Assembly (NCBI GenBank): GCA_020850325.1 | Contig: JADZEW010000026.1 | Location: 124,001 to 188,000, forward strand | Source of the DNA: Methanoregulaceae archaeon | GTDB lineage: Bacteria; Armatimonadota; Fimbriimonadia; Fimbriimonadales; Fimbriimonadaceae | Direction of reading: 5' to 3' | DNA: 64,000 nucleotides | Shown: in pieces, positions 21,419 to 30,205 of the stretch | How positions within the stretch are numbered: position 1 is the stretch's first letter | Layout of the letters: the number at the start of each line of letters is the position of its first letter | Position numbers and translations under genes: made by a program | The notes under the pieces: generated by a model | Database searches by the model: none | The model's input: the letters and a program-made list of their open reading frames with translations, nothing else | Told to the model about the DNA's origin: nothing

Positions 21419-21949
21419 TCACTTCCCTTTGGGCCAACTGCCGAACACGTGATCGGTCGACCGGGTGGCGGTGTGGCAGCTTCGGCAGGAGTCGAGGCGT
21501 CCCCGATACAGGAACCCGCCGGCTTCGGCGTAGAAGTACTCCCAATCGCCGCCCAGATCGTCGTATCCGGGCTCGCGCTTGATCATCCCGCCCACCGCGC
21601 CCGTGCGCTTCTGCTTAACCACCGCCGCCCCCGGCGGATACGAGGTCTTCACCCGGAACGCCTGGGCCGCCGCCGGGTTCATCGAGACCCGGATAAAGTC
21701 CATGGCGTGGGGGCCGTACTGCTTCTTCGCCTTGGCGACCATTTCGGGGCTGGGGCCCACGCACAGCGACGATAGGTACGGATTCACGGCAACCATGCCG
21801 TCGCTGATCTCTTCCAGCGGCTCGAGCGTGGCAACAAGTTCCTCAGCGGTTCGCGGCTCGGTCGGCTTGCTGACAACCGAGGGAGGTACATGCGGTCGAG
21901 CGCACCCGAACAGCAGCAGGCCCGGCAGCATCATCGATGCGAAGCGCAT
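21419..21949 (-). CDS. putative lipoprotein, cytochrome P460-like with CxxCH
   Basis: MRFASMMLPGLLLFGCARP lipobox; AAAQAFRVKTSYPPGAAVVKQK...GGDWEYFYAEAGG...SCRSCHTATRSTDHVFG. Confidence 0.65.
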   Translation of the reverse strand: MRFASMMLPGLLLFGCARPHVPPSVVSKPTEPRTAEELVATLEPLEEISDGMVAVNPYLSSLCVGPSPEMVAKAKKQYGPHAMDFIRVSMNPAAAQAFRVKTSYPPGAAVVKQKRTGAVGGMIKREPGYDDLGGDWEYFYAEAGGFLYRGRLDSCRSCHTATRSTDHVFGSWPKGK

Positions 21950-21992
21950 ACCCATGAGACGTATCCGGCACCCGCGGCGGTTGGACGCGACC

Positions 21993-22919
21993 TCAGAACT
22001 GTTCGATGTTCGAGCAGCGAGCAGGATCACCGAGCCACGCGCGCGTGGCCACTCGGGCATGCTCGTGGTCGACTTCGGCCACCAGTCGGTACATCGCTGG
22101 GCCGATGAGCTTCACTTCGACGGGGCGGTCGAAGTGCTCGCGCAGATAGGGCGAGTCGGCGGGCTCGGGCCACACCACGTGGCTCTTGTTCATCGCCAAC
22201 CCGCGAAACAGGCCAAGGAGCGCCCGATAGCCCCGCTCGCTGGTCCAAAGGAACTCCTTGATCTCTTGTGGAACCCAGAAGTCGCCGACCAAGCGAACGA
22301 CGGCATAGGCCTCCAGAGGGTCGCCGGCTCCGTAAACCGCTAGCGGAGTATCGCCCCCAAGCACCCGCCACCACTGGTCGGGCGTCCGCCGATTGATGCC
22401 GTCGTACCGATGAGCCCACGCCTCGAGAACGGGCGCAATCTCGTGCCAGTCCCCGCGCCCCAACTCACGGAGCTCCAGGTCGCTTGAGGCCGTGGGAAGG
22501 CGGCTCGATTCCGCCTTGATCTCGTAGCGAACGCCGTGGGTGACGAACCCGAAGCGGGCGTACCACCGGTCGCGGAAGGGAAAGAGCGTGGCGACTTCGA
22601 ACTCGCGCTCGCGGAGGCGGTCGAGGAGGCCGTTCATGAGCGCCGTTCCGGCTCCTCGTCCGCGCCACTCGGGGAGCACGCCAACCGCGGCGATGCCCGC
22701 GTTTCGATGGGGGTGTCCGTGGCGGCTGTAGGTCATGTCGAGGATCGTGGCCGCGCCGACGATTCCACCCTCGGGATGCACGATGACAACGCCGTCCGAG
22801 TCCTCGCGGAGGAGATTCTCGTCGATGCCGACCGCTCCCCCGCCCCGGTACACGCGGGAGCGCACGTGGCCGAAGCCTTCACGATCGCCGTGCCCGAGCC
22901 ATCGCACCTGGAAATCCAC
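21993..22919 (-). CDS. GNAT acetyltransferase (Eis-like)
   Basis: AAVGVLPEWRGRGAGTALMNGLLDRLREREFEVATLFPFRDRWYARFGF. Confidence 0.85.
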   Translation of the reverse strand: MDFQVRWLGHGDREGFGHVRSRVYRGGGAVGIDENLLREDSDGVVIVHPEGGIVGAATILDMTYSRHGHPHRNAGIAAVGVLPEWRGRGAGTALMNGLLDRLREREFEVATLFPFRDRWYARFGFVTHGVRYEIKAESSRLPTASSDLELRELGRGDWHEIAPVLEAWAHRYDGINRRTPDQWWRVLGGDTPLAVYGAGDPLEAYAVVRLVGDFWVPQEIKEFLWTSERGYRALLGLFRGLAMNKSHVVWPEPADSPYLREHFDRPVEVKLIGPAMYRLVAEVDHEHARVATRAWLGDPARCSNIEQF

Positions 22920-22973
22920 GATTCAAGTATGGCTTGGATGGGGTTGGTTCGGATTGGCTCGGGACTCCCCTCT

Positions 22974-23002
22974 CCGCGAGTGATCGTCTCACGGGGAGGG
23001 GT
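22974..23002. repeat. degenerate GC-rich palindrome related to the repeats inside the GH78 gene
   Basis: ACTCCCCTCTCCGCGAGTGATCGTCTCACGGGGAGGGGTG (last bases extend to ~23013). Confidence 0.5.
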
Positions 23003-23042
23003 GCGTCCGTCCCAGCGAAAGCTAGGTCTGACCGCCGTTTCA

Positions 23043-23104
23043 CGGGAGGGCTCCGCTTTGTCGGAGCCTCTTCTCGGAGGCGCTGACGAAGCAGCGCCCT
23101 CCCG
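23043..23104. repeat. BIME-like element copy 1
   Basis: CGGGAGGGCTCCGCTTTGTCGGAGCC...GGCGCTGACGAAGCAGCGCCCTCCCG; two hairpins inside an outer inverted repeat. Confidence 0.8.
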
Positions 23105-23130
23105 CCCCGAGGAGAAGCCCCGGCAGACAT

Positions 23131-23191
23131 GGGAGGGCTCCGCTTTGTCGGAGCCCACTTTCCGAGGCGCTGACGAAGCAGCGCCCTCCCG
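23131..23191. repeat. BIME-like element copy 2
   Basis: Near-identical to 23043-23104 apart from the central spacer. Confidence 0.8.
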
Positions 23192-23362
23192 CTTCATGCG
23201 AAAACCCCTGAGGCTGCGGGTTGCACTCGTCCCCGCAGTCCGAGCAAGAAAGAACTGGCGGGACAACGCAACCGCCAGCCTCGGTGCCCCGGGACGGCCC
23301 GAGAAGTTGGGCACTACCTTCGCTTCTGCAATCATCTATCCCCCCGACGAGTATCATCACTT

Positions 23363-24781
23363 GTGCCCACTCGCCCCGCCCCGCCCGAGGTGTCGAAACA
23401 CGAACGCTCTCACCGCGTCGTGTGGGCGCTCGCGTGGCCGGCGGTCGCGCTGAACTCGCTCCAGGTCGTGAACAGCCTCCTCGATGGAGGGTTTGTCGGG
23501 CACCTCGACCGGGCCTCGCTCGTCGCCTACGGCGGAATGACGCCGGTGCTCTTCCTCATGTTCTCGTTCGCGATGTCGCTGGCAACGGCGGCAACCGCCC
23601 TGGTCAGCCGAGCCTACGGAGCTGGCGATCCGGCGGAGTACAAGATGGCGACCCGGCAATCGCTTTCGCTGAGCATCGTCGGCGGGTTCTTGCTCAGCGG
23701 CGTGTGCTGGTTGCTCGCGCCTTGGTTTGCCGGCCAGTTGTTGCCCGCTAGCGCGACCGAGAGTGTGCCGAAGATGGCGGAGTTCTTCCGCATTTATGCC
23801 CTCGGGTTGCCTGCTATTTTTGTGATCCAAGCTTTGGCCGGATCGCTGCGCGGCGTGGGAGACACGCGCAGTCCGATGGTGATCTCGGGGTTCCAGATTC
23901 TGCTGCACATCGCCCTGAACTTCGTGCTGATCTTCCCCGCTCGCGAGGTTGGAATCTTCCCGATTCCCGGCGCGGGCATGGGACTCAGCGGAGCCGCCAC
24001 CGCGCTCACCACCAGCGCTTGGGTCTCAGCGATCATCTACCTCGCCTTCGCGGGCCGCACGCGCCTAGGCCGCCAGTGGGATGTCGGCATCCCGAAGTGG
24101 GCGTGGGTGACTCGGGTGATCCGCATCGCGGTGCCCGCCGCCATCATGTCGGTGCTGCGGGTTGGCTCGCTGACTGCCTTTCAGTTGGTGCTCACCCGGG
24201 TGCCAGACGGCGAGTCGGCGATTGCCGCGTTGCGGGCCGCATTTGCGATCGAGTCGATGATGTTCATGCCGTCGTTTGGACTCTCGATGGCGGCTTCGGC
24301 GCTGGTCGGCCAGAGCCTAGGCATGAAGCAACCCGACCGGGCGGAGCGGCTCGCCTGGACGGCGGCCCACCACGCGGGCATCGTCACGGTGGTGCTCGCG
24401 GTACCGATCTTCATCTACGCCGAGGCGATCGCCGGAGTCATGCTCGGCGACAAGCAAGCGGTCATCGACCAGGCGGCCTCGCTCATCCGGTGGCTGTGCG
24501 TGACCGAGGTCATGTTCGCCTACGCGATGGTGATGATCGGCGCGATGCAGGGAGCGGGCGACACGAAGCGCCCGATGTGGCTGACGATCATCTGCATGTG
24601 GATGCTGCGTGTGCCCATGGCCTATGTGCTCGCGTTGCCCAGTTCGGCGGCGATCTTCGGCTGGGGCATCGGCATGGGCGCGGTGGGCGCGTGGATTGCG
24701 ATGTCGCTGACTCAGGCGGTGCAGGGCGTCCTCAGCATCATCTACTTTAAGCAAGGCCGCTGGAAGACCGTCAAGGTCTGA
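23363..24781 (+). CDS. MATE-family efflux transporter
   Basis: ALAWPAVALNSLQVVNSLLDGGFVGHL...VSRAYGAGD...QALAGSLRGVGDTRSPM...GAMQGAGDTKRPMW. Confidence 0.92.
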   Translation: MPTRPAPPEVSKHERSHRVVWALAWPAVALNSLQVVNSLLDGGFVGHLDRASLVAYGGMTPVLFLMFSFAMSLATAATALVSRAYGAGDPAEYKMATRQSLSLSIVGGFLLSGVCWLLAPWFAGQLLPASATESVPKMAEFFRIYALGLPAIFVIQALAGSLRGVGDTRSPMVISGFQILLHIALNFVLIFPAREVGIFPIPGAGMGLSGAATALTTSAWVSAIIYLAFAGRTRLGRQWDVGIPKWAWVTRVIRIAVPAAIMSVLRVGSLTAFQLVLTRVPDGESAIAALRAAFAIESMMFMPSFGLSMAASALVGQSLGMKQPDRAERLAWTAAHHAGIVTVVLAVPIFIYAEAIAGVMLGDKQAVIDQAASLIRWLCVTEVMFAYAMVMIGAMQGAGDTKRPMWLTIICMWMLRVPMAYVLALPSSAAIFGWGIGMGAVGAWIAMSLTQAVQGVLSIIYFKQGRWKTVKV

Positions 24782-24795
24782 GCGCATAATCTGCC

Positions 24796-25254
24796 ATGGC
24801 GTATTGGCTGATGAAGTCGGAGCCCGACACCTACGGTATCGACCACCTGATCCGCGACGGCGTGAACATGTGGGAGGGATGCCGCAACTACACCGTGCGG
24901 AACTTCATCCGCGACGAAATGAAGATCGGCGACCTCGCGTTCTTCTACCACTCGAACGACAAACCGAGCGGAATCGTGGGGGTGATGGAGATCGTGAGTG
25001 AACCGTATCCCGACCCGACGCAGTGGGATCCGTCGAGCGACTACTACGACGAGAAGAGTCCGAAGGACAACCCGCGATGGTTTGTACGGGATGTGAAGTT
25101 CATCGAGAAGTTCCCGCGAGTGATCTCGCTGGCCGAACTCAAGGAGACGCCGGGACTCGAGCAAATGCTGGTCGTGCGGAAAGGACAGAGGCTGAGCGTG
25201 ATGCCGGTCACCGAGGCCGAGTGGGCCGTGGTGATGAAGTTTGCGAAGGGCTAG
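24796..25254 (+). CDS. EVE domain protein
   Basis: MAYWLMKSEPDTYGIDHLIRDGVNMWEGCRNYTVRNFIRDEMKIGDLAFFYHSN. Confidence 0.93.
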   Translation: MAYWLMKSEPDTYGIDHLIRDGVNMWEGCRNYTVRNFIRDEMKIGDLAFFYHSNDKPSGIVGVMEIVSEPYPDPTQWDPSSDYYDEKSPKDNPRWFVRDVKFIEKFPRVISLAELKETPGLEQMLVVRKGQRLSVMPVTEAEWAVVMKFAKG

Positions 25255-25496
25255 TCACCGTCTTCGAATCTGTGGATTGCCCACAGTAGCAAGGCACCGG
25301 TCGTCAGAAAGCCAAGCGACCACCAGGTCGCTGCCGGCGGCTCTACGACTTCTCTGAGGGCCCAAGCGGTCGACCCGCTCAGGTGAACTCCGCTCACCAG
25401 TCCCACCAGGCCTCGCGCCATAAGGTAGGCCGAAAGGATTGCCGCGGCCCACTTGGAGACGATCTCCCGACCCGGAGAAGGATCGAGGTGGCTCAT
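25251..25496 (-). CDS. hypothetical small membrane protein
   Basis: 81 aa with hydrophobic segments; stop side abuts the convergent EVE gene. Confidence 0.45.
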   Translation of the reverse strand: MSHLDPSPGREIVSKWAAAILSAYLMARGLVGLVSGVHLSGSTAWALREVVEPPAATWWSLGFLTTGALLLWAIHRFEDGD

Positions 25497-25777
25497 GTTT
25501 GGAGCTTCTCTCCTATGATGGACTCAGCGGTTGCGGCGGCCCCGTTGAAGTGAACGACTTCTTCGACTCTCCATCGCTCGACTCCGATGCTCTTCAAGCA
25601 AAGCACCAGACGGCCGCCCCAGAACTCGTAGCGGACCGTCAGTTCGTCGCTCTCGCGCTTCCAGGTGGCCGTCGCCAAGGTCTCTTGAGGCGATCCTTCC
25701 CAGTCCAGCGCATCCCCCAGACTGGAACCCCTGGCGAGCAAGAACAAGATCGAGCCGAGCGACCAGTTGCTCACCAA
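25493..25777 (-). CDS. hypothetical protein
   Basis: 94 aa ORF overlapping the downstream ORF by 4 nt. Confidence 0.4.
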   Translation of the reverse strand: MVSNWSLGSILFLLARGSSLGDALDWEGSPQETLATATWKRESDELTVRYEFWGGRLVLCLKSIGVERWRVEEVVHFNGAAATAESIIGEKLQT

Positions 25778-25801
25778 GCCACTTCGCGGGATAGGGCTCG
25801 C

Positions 25802-26212
25802 TCATCCCACCGTACAGAGGTTGGCGAAGATCAGCAGGTCATCCAATCGGCGCTCCAGAACCTCTCGCAGCACGGAGATGTCGAGATCTTGATATCGATG
25901 CACGAGCACATTTCGGAACCCCACCATGCCCCGAAGTGAGGTAGCCAGTTCGCGGTCAATCACCCCACCTTGCTCAAGGAGCGTGAAGCTCTCCCGGCTC
26001 TCTTGTGGCATGCCGAGCTTCTTGGTTTTGATCACGCGGTTTGCCATATCGAGAGCCAGTTCGCAGGCTCGCTGAATGTTCAAGGCGATCGCGTCCTGTC
26101 GGAGGTAGTCCTCTTCAAGAGGCGTGTCGCCAAGTCCCGCGTAGTAGCGTCGAGCCTGCGCGACGCACCGCTCAAGACTCACACGCTTGCCCAAGAGAAC
26201 ATCATCGACCAT
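25802..26212 (-). CDS. hepT: HepT-like HEPN toxin (DUF86)
   Basis: MVDDVLLGKRVSLERCVAQARRYY...LREDAIALNIQRACELALDMAN-like core and RNVLVHRY (RX4HXY). Confidence 0.85.
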   Translation of the reverse strand: MVDDVLLGKRVSLERCVAQARRYYAGLGDTPLEEDYLRQDAIALNIQRACELALDMANRVIKTKKLGMPQESRESFTLLEQGGVIDRELATSLRGMVGFRNVLVHRYQDLDISVLREVLERRLDDLLIFANLCTVG

Positions 26213-26615
26213 AGAAGCTCCCCGACCGCAATCCGTCCTCGACAATCTCGCGGCGCTCTTGACAGAGCTTCTGATAATCGCCCATCACGCGCACTTCGAA
26301 CAGATCGGCCTCGAACGCCTCTGGCGCGGCGATGCGCCGACCCGTCATCACCGCCTCCTTCTGAAGAATGGTCGAGGCCGATCGAAGATCGACTAGGTCG
26401 ACCGTTTTGTGCAGAACATCCGACAGTTCACCGGCAAGGGCGAGCAAGTCTCGCTTACCTGGAGCGAACAGCAGGGCCACATCGACGTCGCTCCCGGTGT
26501 GCTCATCGGGTGTCCCCGACGAGCCGAATCGGTAGATTGCCCAGGTATCCGGGAATCTCGCCAGCACCGCGCCTACGATGATTTCGTCGTGCATCATGCT
26601 TTGTTGGACGCTCAT
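26202..26615 (-). CDS. mntA: MntA-like minimal nucleotidyltransferase antitoxin
   Basis: FGSSGTPDEHTGSDVDVALLF matches GSX10DXD; overlaps the start of hepT. Confidence 0.85.
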   Translation of the reverse strand: MSVQQSMMHDEIIVGAVLARFPDTWAIYRFGSSGTPDEHTGSDVDVALLFAPGKRDLLALAGELSDVLHKTVDLVDLRSASTILQKEAVMTGRRIAAPEAFEADLFEVRVMGDYQKLCQERREIVEDGLRSGSFYGR

Positions 26616-28312
26616 CCCACCGTAACCGTCTCTCTAACGACCCCCGCGCGCTCGTGGCGGGCGACCAGCTCATACGTTCCTGGACCGACGACCCACTCGA
26701 ACACCGCAACGTCGTCCGTCGAGTTCATCTGCCAGCCAAACCCGCTCGCCGAAACATGATTCCAGCCCACAAGCTGTCCCGCCTCGCGCCGCAACGACCC
26801 GCTCAACAACCACGCCGGCATCAACTTGCCCGCGCCTTCCAAGGCCTCTCCGGCTCGAGTGATCTCGCCAACCACGCCACGCACCAGCTTCTTCTCAATG
26901 GCCTGCTTGGTCACGTTCGTCGGCAGGTAGCCCGTGTTTTGAACAGCGAACCTTATGCGGAATGCGCCTTTTCCCACCGGCTCGGTCACACAGGCGCGCA
27001 ACTCCAGCTTCGGCGAAGCCAGCGCCATCCAAATCGCCCAGTCCCCAAAGGTCGAGACTTCCTTCTCCAAGAACTTGGGAGGCGGGTTGCGGAACGCGTA
27101 ATGTGCGTCCCATCCACCAAGTTCGACCGGCCCTAGCTGCGGATGGTCGAACGCATACCACTCGATGTAGCCGAGTCCGTCCAACTCCTTGTCGGACCAT
27201 TGCAGCAGCTTGATCTCGTCCTCGAACGGGTGATCGCGGAACCAATCGATGTACTTGTAGTCGGTGATGCCGGCCTGGCGCTGGGGCGACCAAATCTCCG
27301 TCGTCCACGCATGTACACCGCGGTGCTCGTACATCCAGTCGTCGAACACGCCGGTGATCACTTCCTTGGGGTGATATCGGAACTCGTGGTAGTTGCTGAT
27401 CGCCGGGTAGCCGGTGATCTCGGTGCCCTTGGTGCCGAAGGTCTTGAACACCCACAGGTCTTCGGGCGGCATCTGGTCGTCTGGGTAGCGGCTCGGCGGG
27501 CGCAGGTGCACGCCGCTGAAGGTGTGGAACGTGATCGCGCCGCAAATGTTCGGTCGGTCAATAACTGCTTGAACCACCGTGCGGATCTCGGGCTCGCTGG
27601 TCGGATAGGGTCCGGCGCCGTGTTGTTCGCCCTCGGGCCTCCACGCGCTGGGGAAGTTGCGGTTGAGGTCGAGCCCTTCCTTGATCTTCCGACCGCGCAT
27701 GGTCATGCCGTCGAAGTGGTGGAACAGCCCTTCGGCGAACACGCGGTAATACTGCCCGCCGGTCTCACCCGGCTCTCGGCGCTTCAAGAGTCGCGGCTCT
27801 TCATCGGCGATCTTCCACGGTCCGTTGGGGTCGGGGATGCGCATGTTGAGGATGCGGCCATCGCCATCGATATCCTTGCGCTCGAGGCCTTGGGGATCGT
27901 CTTCGTCGTACGGCCACGGACGCGTCGAGCTGCGGATTACGCGGGGCGGGCTTTCCAGTGCCCACTCCGCGCCATCGGGATTGAAGCGCGGCACGAGATA
28001 GAACGTGCGGGATTCGAGCACGCGCTTGGTGGTGTCGTCGGTCCGCGTGCACAGTTGGTTGAGCAGGTAGAGCACGGCAGTGCCGGGGCTGACTTCGGTG
28101 GCGTGGATGTTCGCATCGCACCAATAGGCAGGCTTCTCGTCGTGCTTGCCGCTCAGTCGATCGGTGACCGTGACGAGCCAGATATCGCGCCCCTCGTGGC
28201 TCTTTCCGATGCTGGTGACATCGACGAGGTGCGGATACTCGTCGGCGTAGGCCTTGAGCAAGGTGGTTAGCTCATCGTAGCGGTAATACCGATCGAACGC
28301 GATGTCGGGCAT
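26612..28312 (-). CDS. M14-family zinc carboxypeptidase
   Basis: IGKSHEGRDIWLVTV...DANIHATEVSPG...PRFNPDGAEWAL...DLNRNFPSAW. Confidence 0.88.
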   Translation of the reverse strand: MPDIAFDRYYRYDELTTLLKAYADEYPHLVDVTSIGKSHEGRDIWLVTVTDRLSGKHDEKPAYWCDANIHATEVSPGTAVLYLLNQLCTRTDDTTKRVLESRTFYLVPRFNPDGAEWALESPPRVIRSSTRPWPYDEDDPQGLERKDIDGDGRILNMRIPDPNGPWKIADEEPRLLKRREPGETGGQYYRVFAEGLFHHFDGMTMRGRKIKEGLDLNRNFPSAWRPEGEQHGAGPYPTSEPEIRTVVQAVIDRPNICGAITFHTFSGVHLRPPSRYPDDQMPPEDLWVFKTFGTKGTEITGYPAISNYHEFRYHPKEVITGVFDDWMYEHRGVHAWTTEIWSPQRQAGITDYKYIDWFRDHPFEDEIKLLQWSDKELDGLGYIEWYAFDHPQLGPVELGGWDAHYAFRNPPPKFLEKEVSTFGDWAIWMALASPKLELRACVTEPVGKGAFRIRFAVQNTGYLPTNVTKQAIEKKLVRGVVGEITRAGEALEGAGKLMPAWLLSGSLRREAGQLVGWNHVSASGFGWQMNSTDDVAVFEWVVGPGTYELVARHERAGVVRETVTVG

Positions 28313-28347
28313 GGCGCTAGATTACCGAGCTTGATCGCTCCGTTGGA

Positions 28348-28378
28348 TCACGAGGTGCGAGGATGGTTTGTGCCTCGC
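28348..28378 (+). repeat. REP copy 1
   Basis: TCACGAGGTGCGAGGATGGTTTGTGCCTCGC; hairpin GCGAGG...CCTCGC. Confidence 0.85.
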
Positions 28379-28416
28379 ATGACGTCGTAGTCGAGGTGAT
28401 CGGATGAAAGAGAAAC

Positions 28417-28447
28417 TCACGAGGTGCGAGGATGGTTTGTGCCTCGC
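28417..28447 (+). repeat. REP copy 2 (identical to copy 1)
   Basis: 31/31 identical to 28348-28378. Confidence 0.85.
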
Positions 28448-28455
28448 TGGCTGAA

Positions 28456-28935
28456 TCACGCGAATCCGCACACAATGTCCTGCAGATCACAATCAACCGT
28501 TCCGGTGAAAGGATATTGGCTCCAGTCCGAAGCTAGTCCTGCCCGAACCGGGTTGTTGGCGATGTAGAGCGCGTGGTTTCGCCAGTCGCCGCCCACTCGC
28601 ATCACGTGGTCAAAGAAGTCCTGCTGAAGACCAGGCAAGCCCATCTTGTATAGCCAGAACCCGGTTAGAGATTTGAACTTCGTCATCGACGCCAAGAGGT
28701 CCGAACTCTCACGAAGACCCTTGAGCATGATGTGGGCGTGGTCGGGCATGAAGCAGTAGATCGGCGCGACGCAGTCGAACTCTCTAGCAGCGCGTGCCAG
28801 CCGCTCGACTACGGGATCGACCACTTCCTTGGAGGTGAACAGCTTCTGTTGCTTGTCCACTGAGACGTGGAACGCTACGGTCCGCTCTCCTATGTAGCGG
28901 TCGCTTGGCAATCGTGATGGGCGCCTGGGCCTCAT
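28456..28935 (-). mobile_element. RAYT (REP-associated tyrosine, IS200-like Y1) transposase
   Basis: MRPRRPSRLPSDRYIGERTVAFHVSV...YCFMPDHAHIMLKG...LYIANNPVRAGL; HxH (HAH) motif; flanked by REPs. Confidence 0.88.
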
Positions 28936-28964
28936 GTCTTCATGATAATCGGATGGCTGAGATT

Positions 28965-28995
28965 GCGAGGCACAAACCATCCTCGCGCCTCGTGA
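28965..28995 (-). repeat. REP copy 3, inverted
   Basis: GCGAGGCACAAACCATCCTCGCGCCTCGTGA, reverse complement of copies 1/2 with one mismatch. Confidence 0.85.
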
Positions 28996-29039
28996 AATCC
29001 ACGCTGAAGAGCGAGGCACATACTGCTGGATCCTCGTTC

Positions 29040-30197
29040 CTATTGGCTACCTAGGCGATTAGGGCGGGCAGGCTGCCCCGACTCCAACGACTCCACAATC
29101 GCCCGCATGACGAGCACGGTCTGTAGCCCTTCTCTCAAGTCGGGTGAGTTCGGCGTTCCATCCAGAATCGCCCGCGCGAAGCTATCTGCGTAGTTCGCGA
29201 ACTCGCCATAGTGCATCCCCTTCAGCTCGTGGCGGAAGTAGTAGCCGCTCATCGCGTGGTGGAAGTCCTCCTCGATCTCCACGCCGCGGCCGTCGTGGTA
29301 GGTGAATCGCAGATCGGGATAGCGGGCAAGCGAAGTCCCTCGATCTCCCATTAAGAAACACTCGATCAGCGCACGCGCCCGGGGAAGCTCGTGGAAGCCG
29401 TAGTTGCCCAGAACGCGCCCGATCCGCCCTCTGGAAGCCCGCAGGTTCACCGAGATGGCATCCGGGGTCTTCATCCCGTACTTCGCGCCCAGCGCCGTGA
29501 TCGTGCCCACCGCTTGGACCTCCTCGATCTCGCCAAGATACCAACGTACGAGATCGACCGGATGGCTGAGGCCCAGGTACGCCCAATGGGTATCGCTGAC
29601 CGTCCACGGCGACTTCTCGTAATACCAATCCATCCGGTGGTTGTAGTGCGCGTCGAGCACTTCGACCTCGCCGAACGCGCCTTGCTCGAACAACTCTCGT
29701 TGCCGCTGGAACGGCTCATAGAACCGCGTCGATTGGCCGACCTGTAGTCGTTTGCCCGTTCGCTCTGCGACCTCCAACAGCGCAGGGATTGCGCCGGGAT
29801 CGTTGATCAACGGTTTCGTGCAGATGACGTGCTTGCCCGCCTCCATCGCCCGGATGATCTGCTCGGCATGGAGCGAGTCAGGGGTGTAGATCGCGACGAT
29901 ATCAACATCTTTACGATCAAGAAGTTGATCATAGTCGTCGGTAACGAAGAGCCCGGGAGTGGACTCGATAGCCGCCGCGCGCTTCTCCTCGCTGAGGTCA
30001 CAACCCGCTACCGCCCGGCAAAGACCGGTCGCCCGCAAGGCGACGAGGAGGGTGTGCCCTTCGTGCAGACCCACCACGCCTACGCCCAGTCGCTGTTCGG
30101 CTGGCAGTTCGCCATACGAGCGGCGCTCGCCGACAACCGGGCGTCCGGTGGGCAGGAAATCGGAATGGCTCATCGCTGAGGAGTCTACTTTGCCCAT
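29040..30197 (-). CDS. Gfo/Idh/MocA-family oxidoreductase
   Basis: GVGVVGLHEGHTLLVAL...TPDSLHAEQIIRAMEAGKHVICTKPL. Confidence 0.88.
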   Translation of the reverse strand: MGKVDSSAMSHSDFLPTGRPVVGERRSYGELPAEQRLGVGVVGLHEGHTLLVALRATGLCRAVAGCDLSEEKRAAAIESTPGLFVTDDYDQLLDRKDVDIVAIYTPDSLHAEQIIRAMEAGKHVICTKPLINDPGAIPALLEVAERTGKRLQVGQSTRFYEPFQRQRELFEQGAFGEVEVLDAHYNHRMDWYYEKSPWTVSDTHWAYLGLSHPVDLVRWYLGEIEEVQAVGTITALGAKYGMKTPDAISVNLRASRGRIGRVLGNYGFHELPRARALIECFLMGDRGTSLARYPDLRFTYHDGRGVEIEEDFHHAMSGYYFRHELKGMHYGEFANYADSFARAILDGTPNSPDLREGLQTVLVMRAIVESLESGQPARPNRLGSQ

Positions 30198-30205
30198 AAT
30201 CCGGC

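Noticed and set aside
27143-28270. 375-aa plus-strand ORF
   Set aside because: Antisense to the M14 peptidase, whose catalytic motifs are intact.
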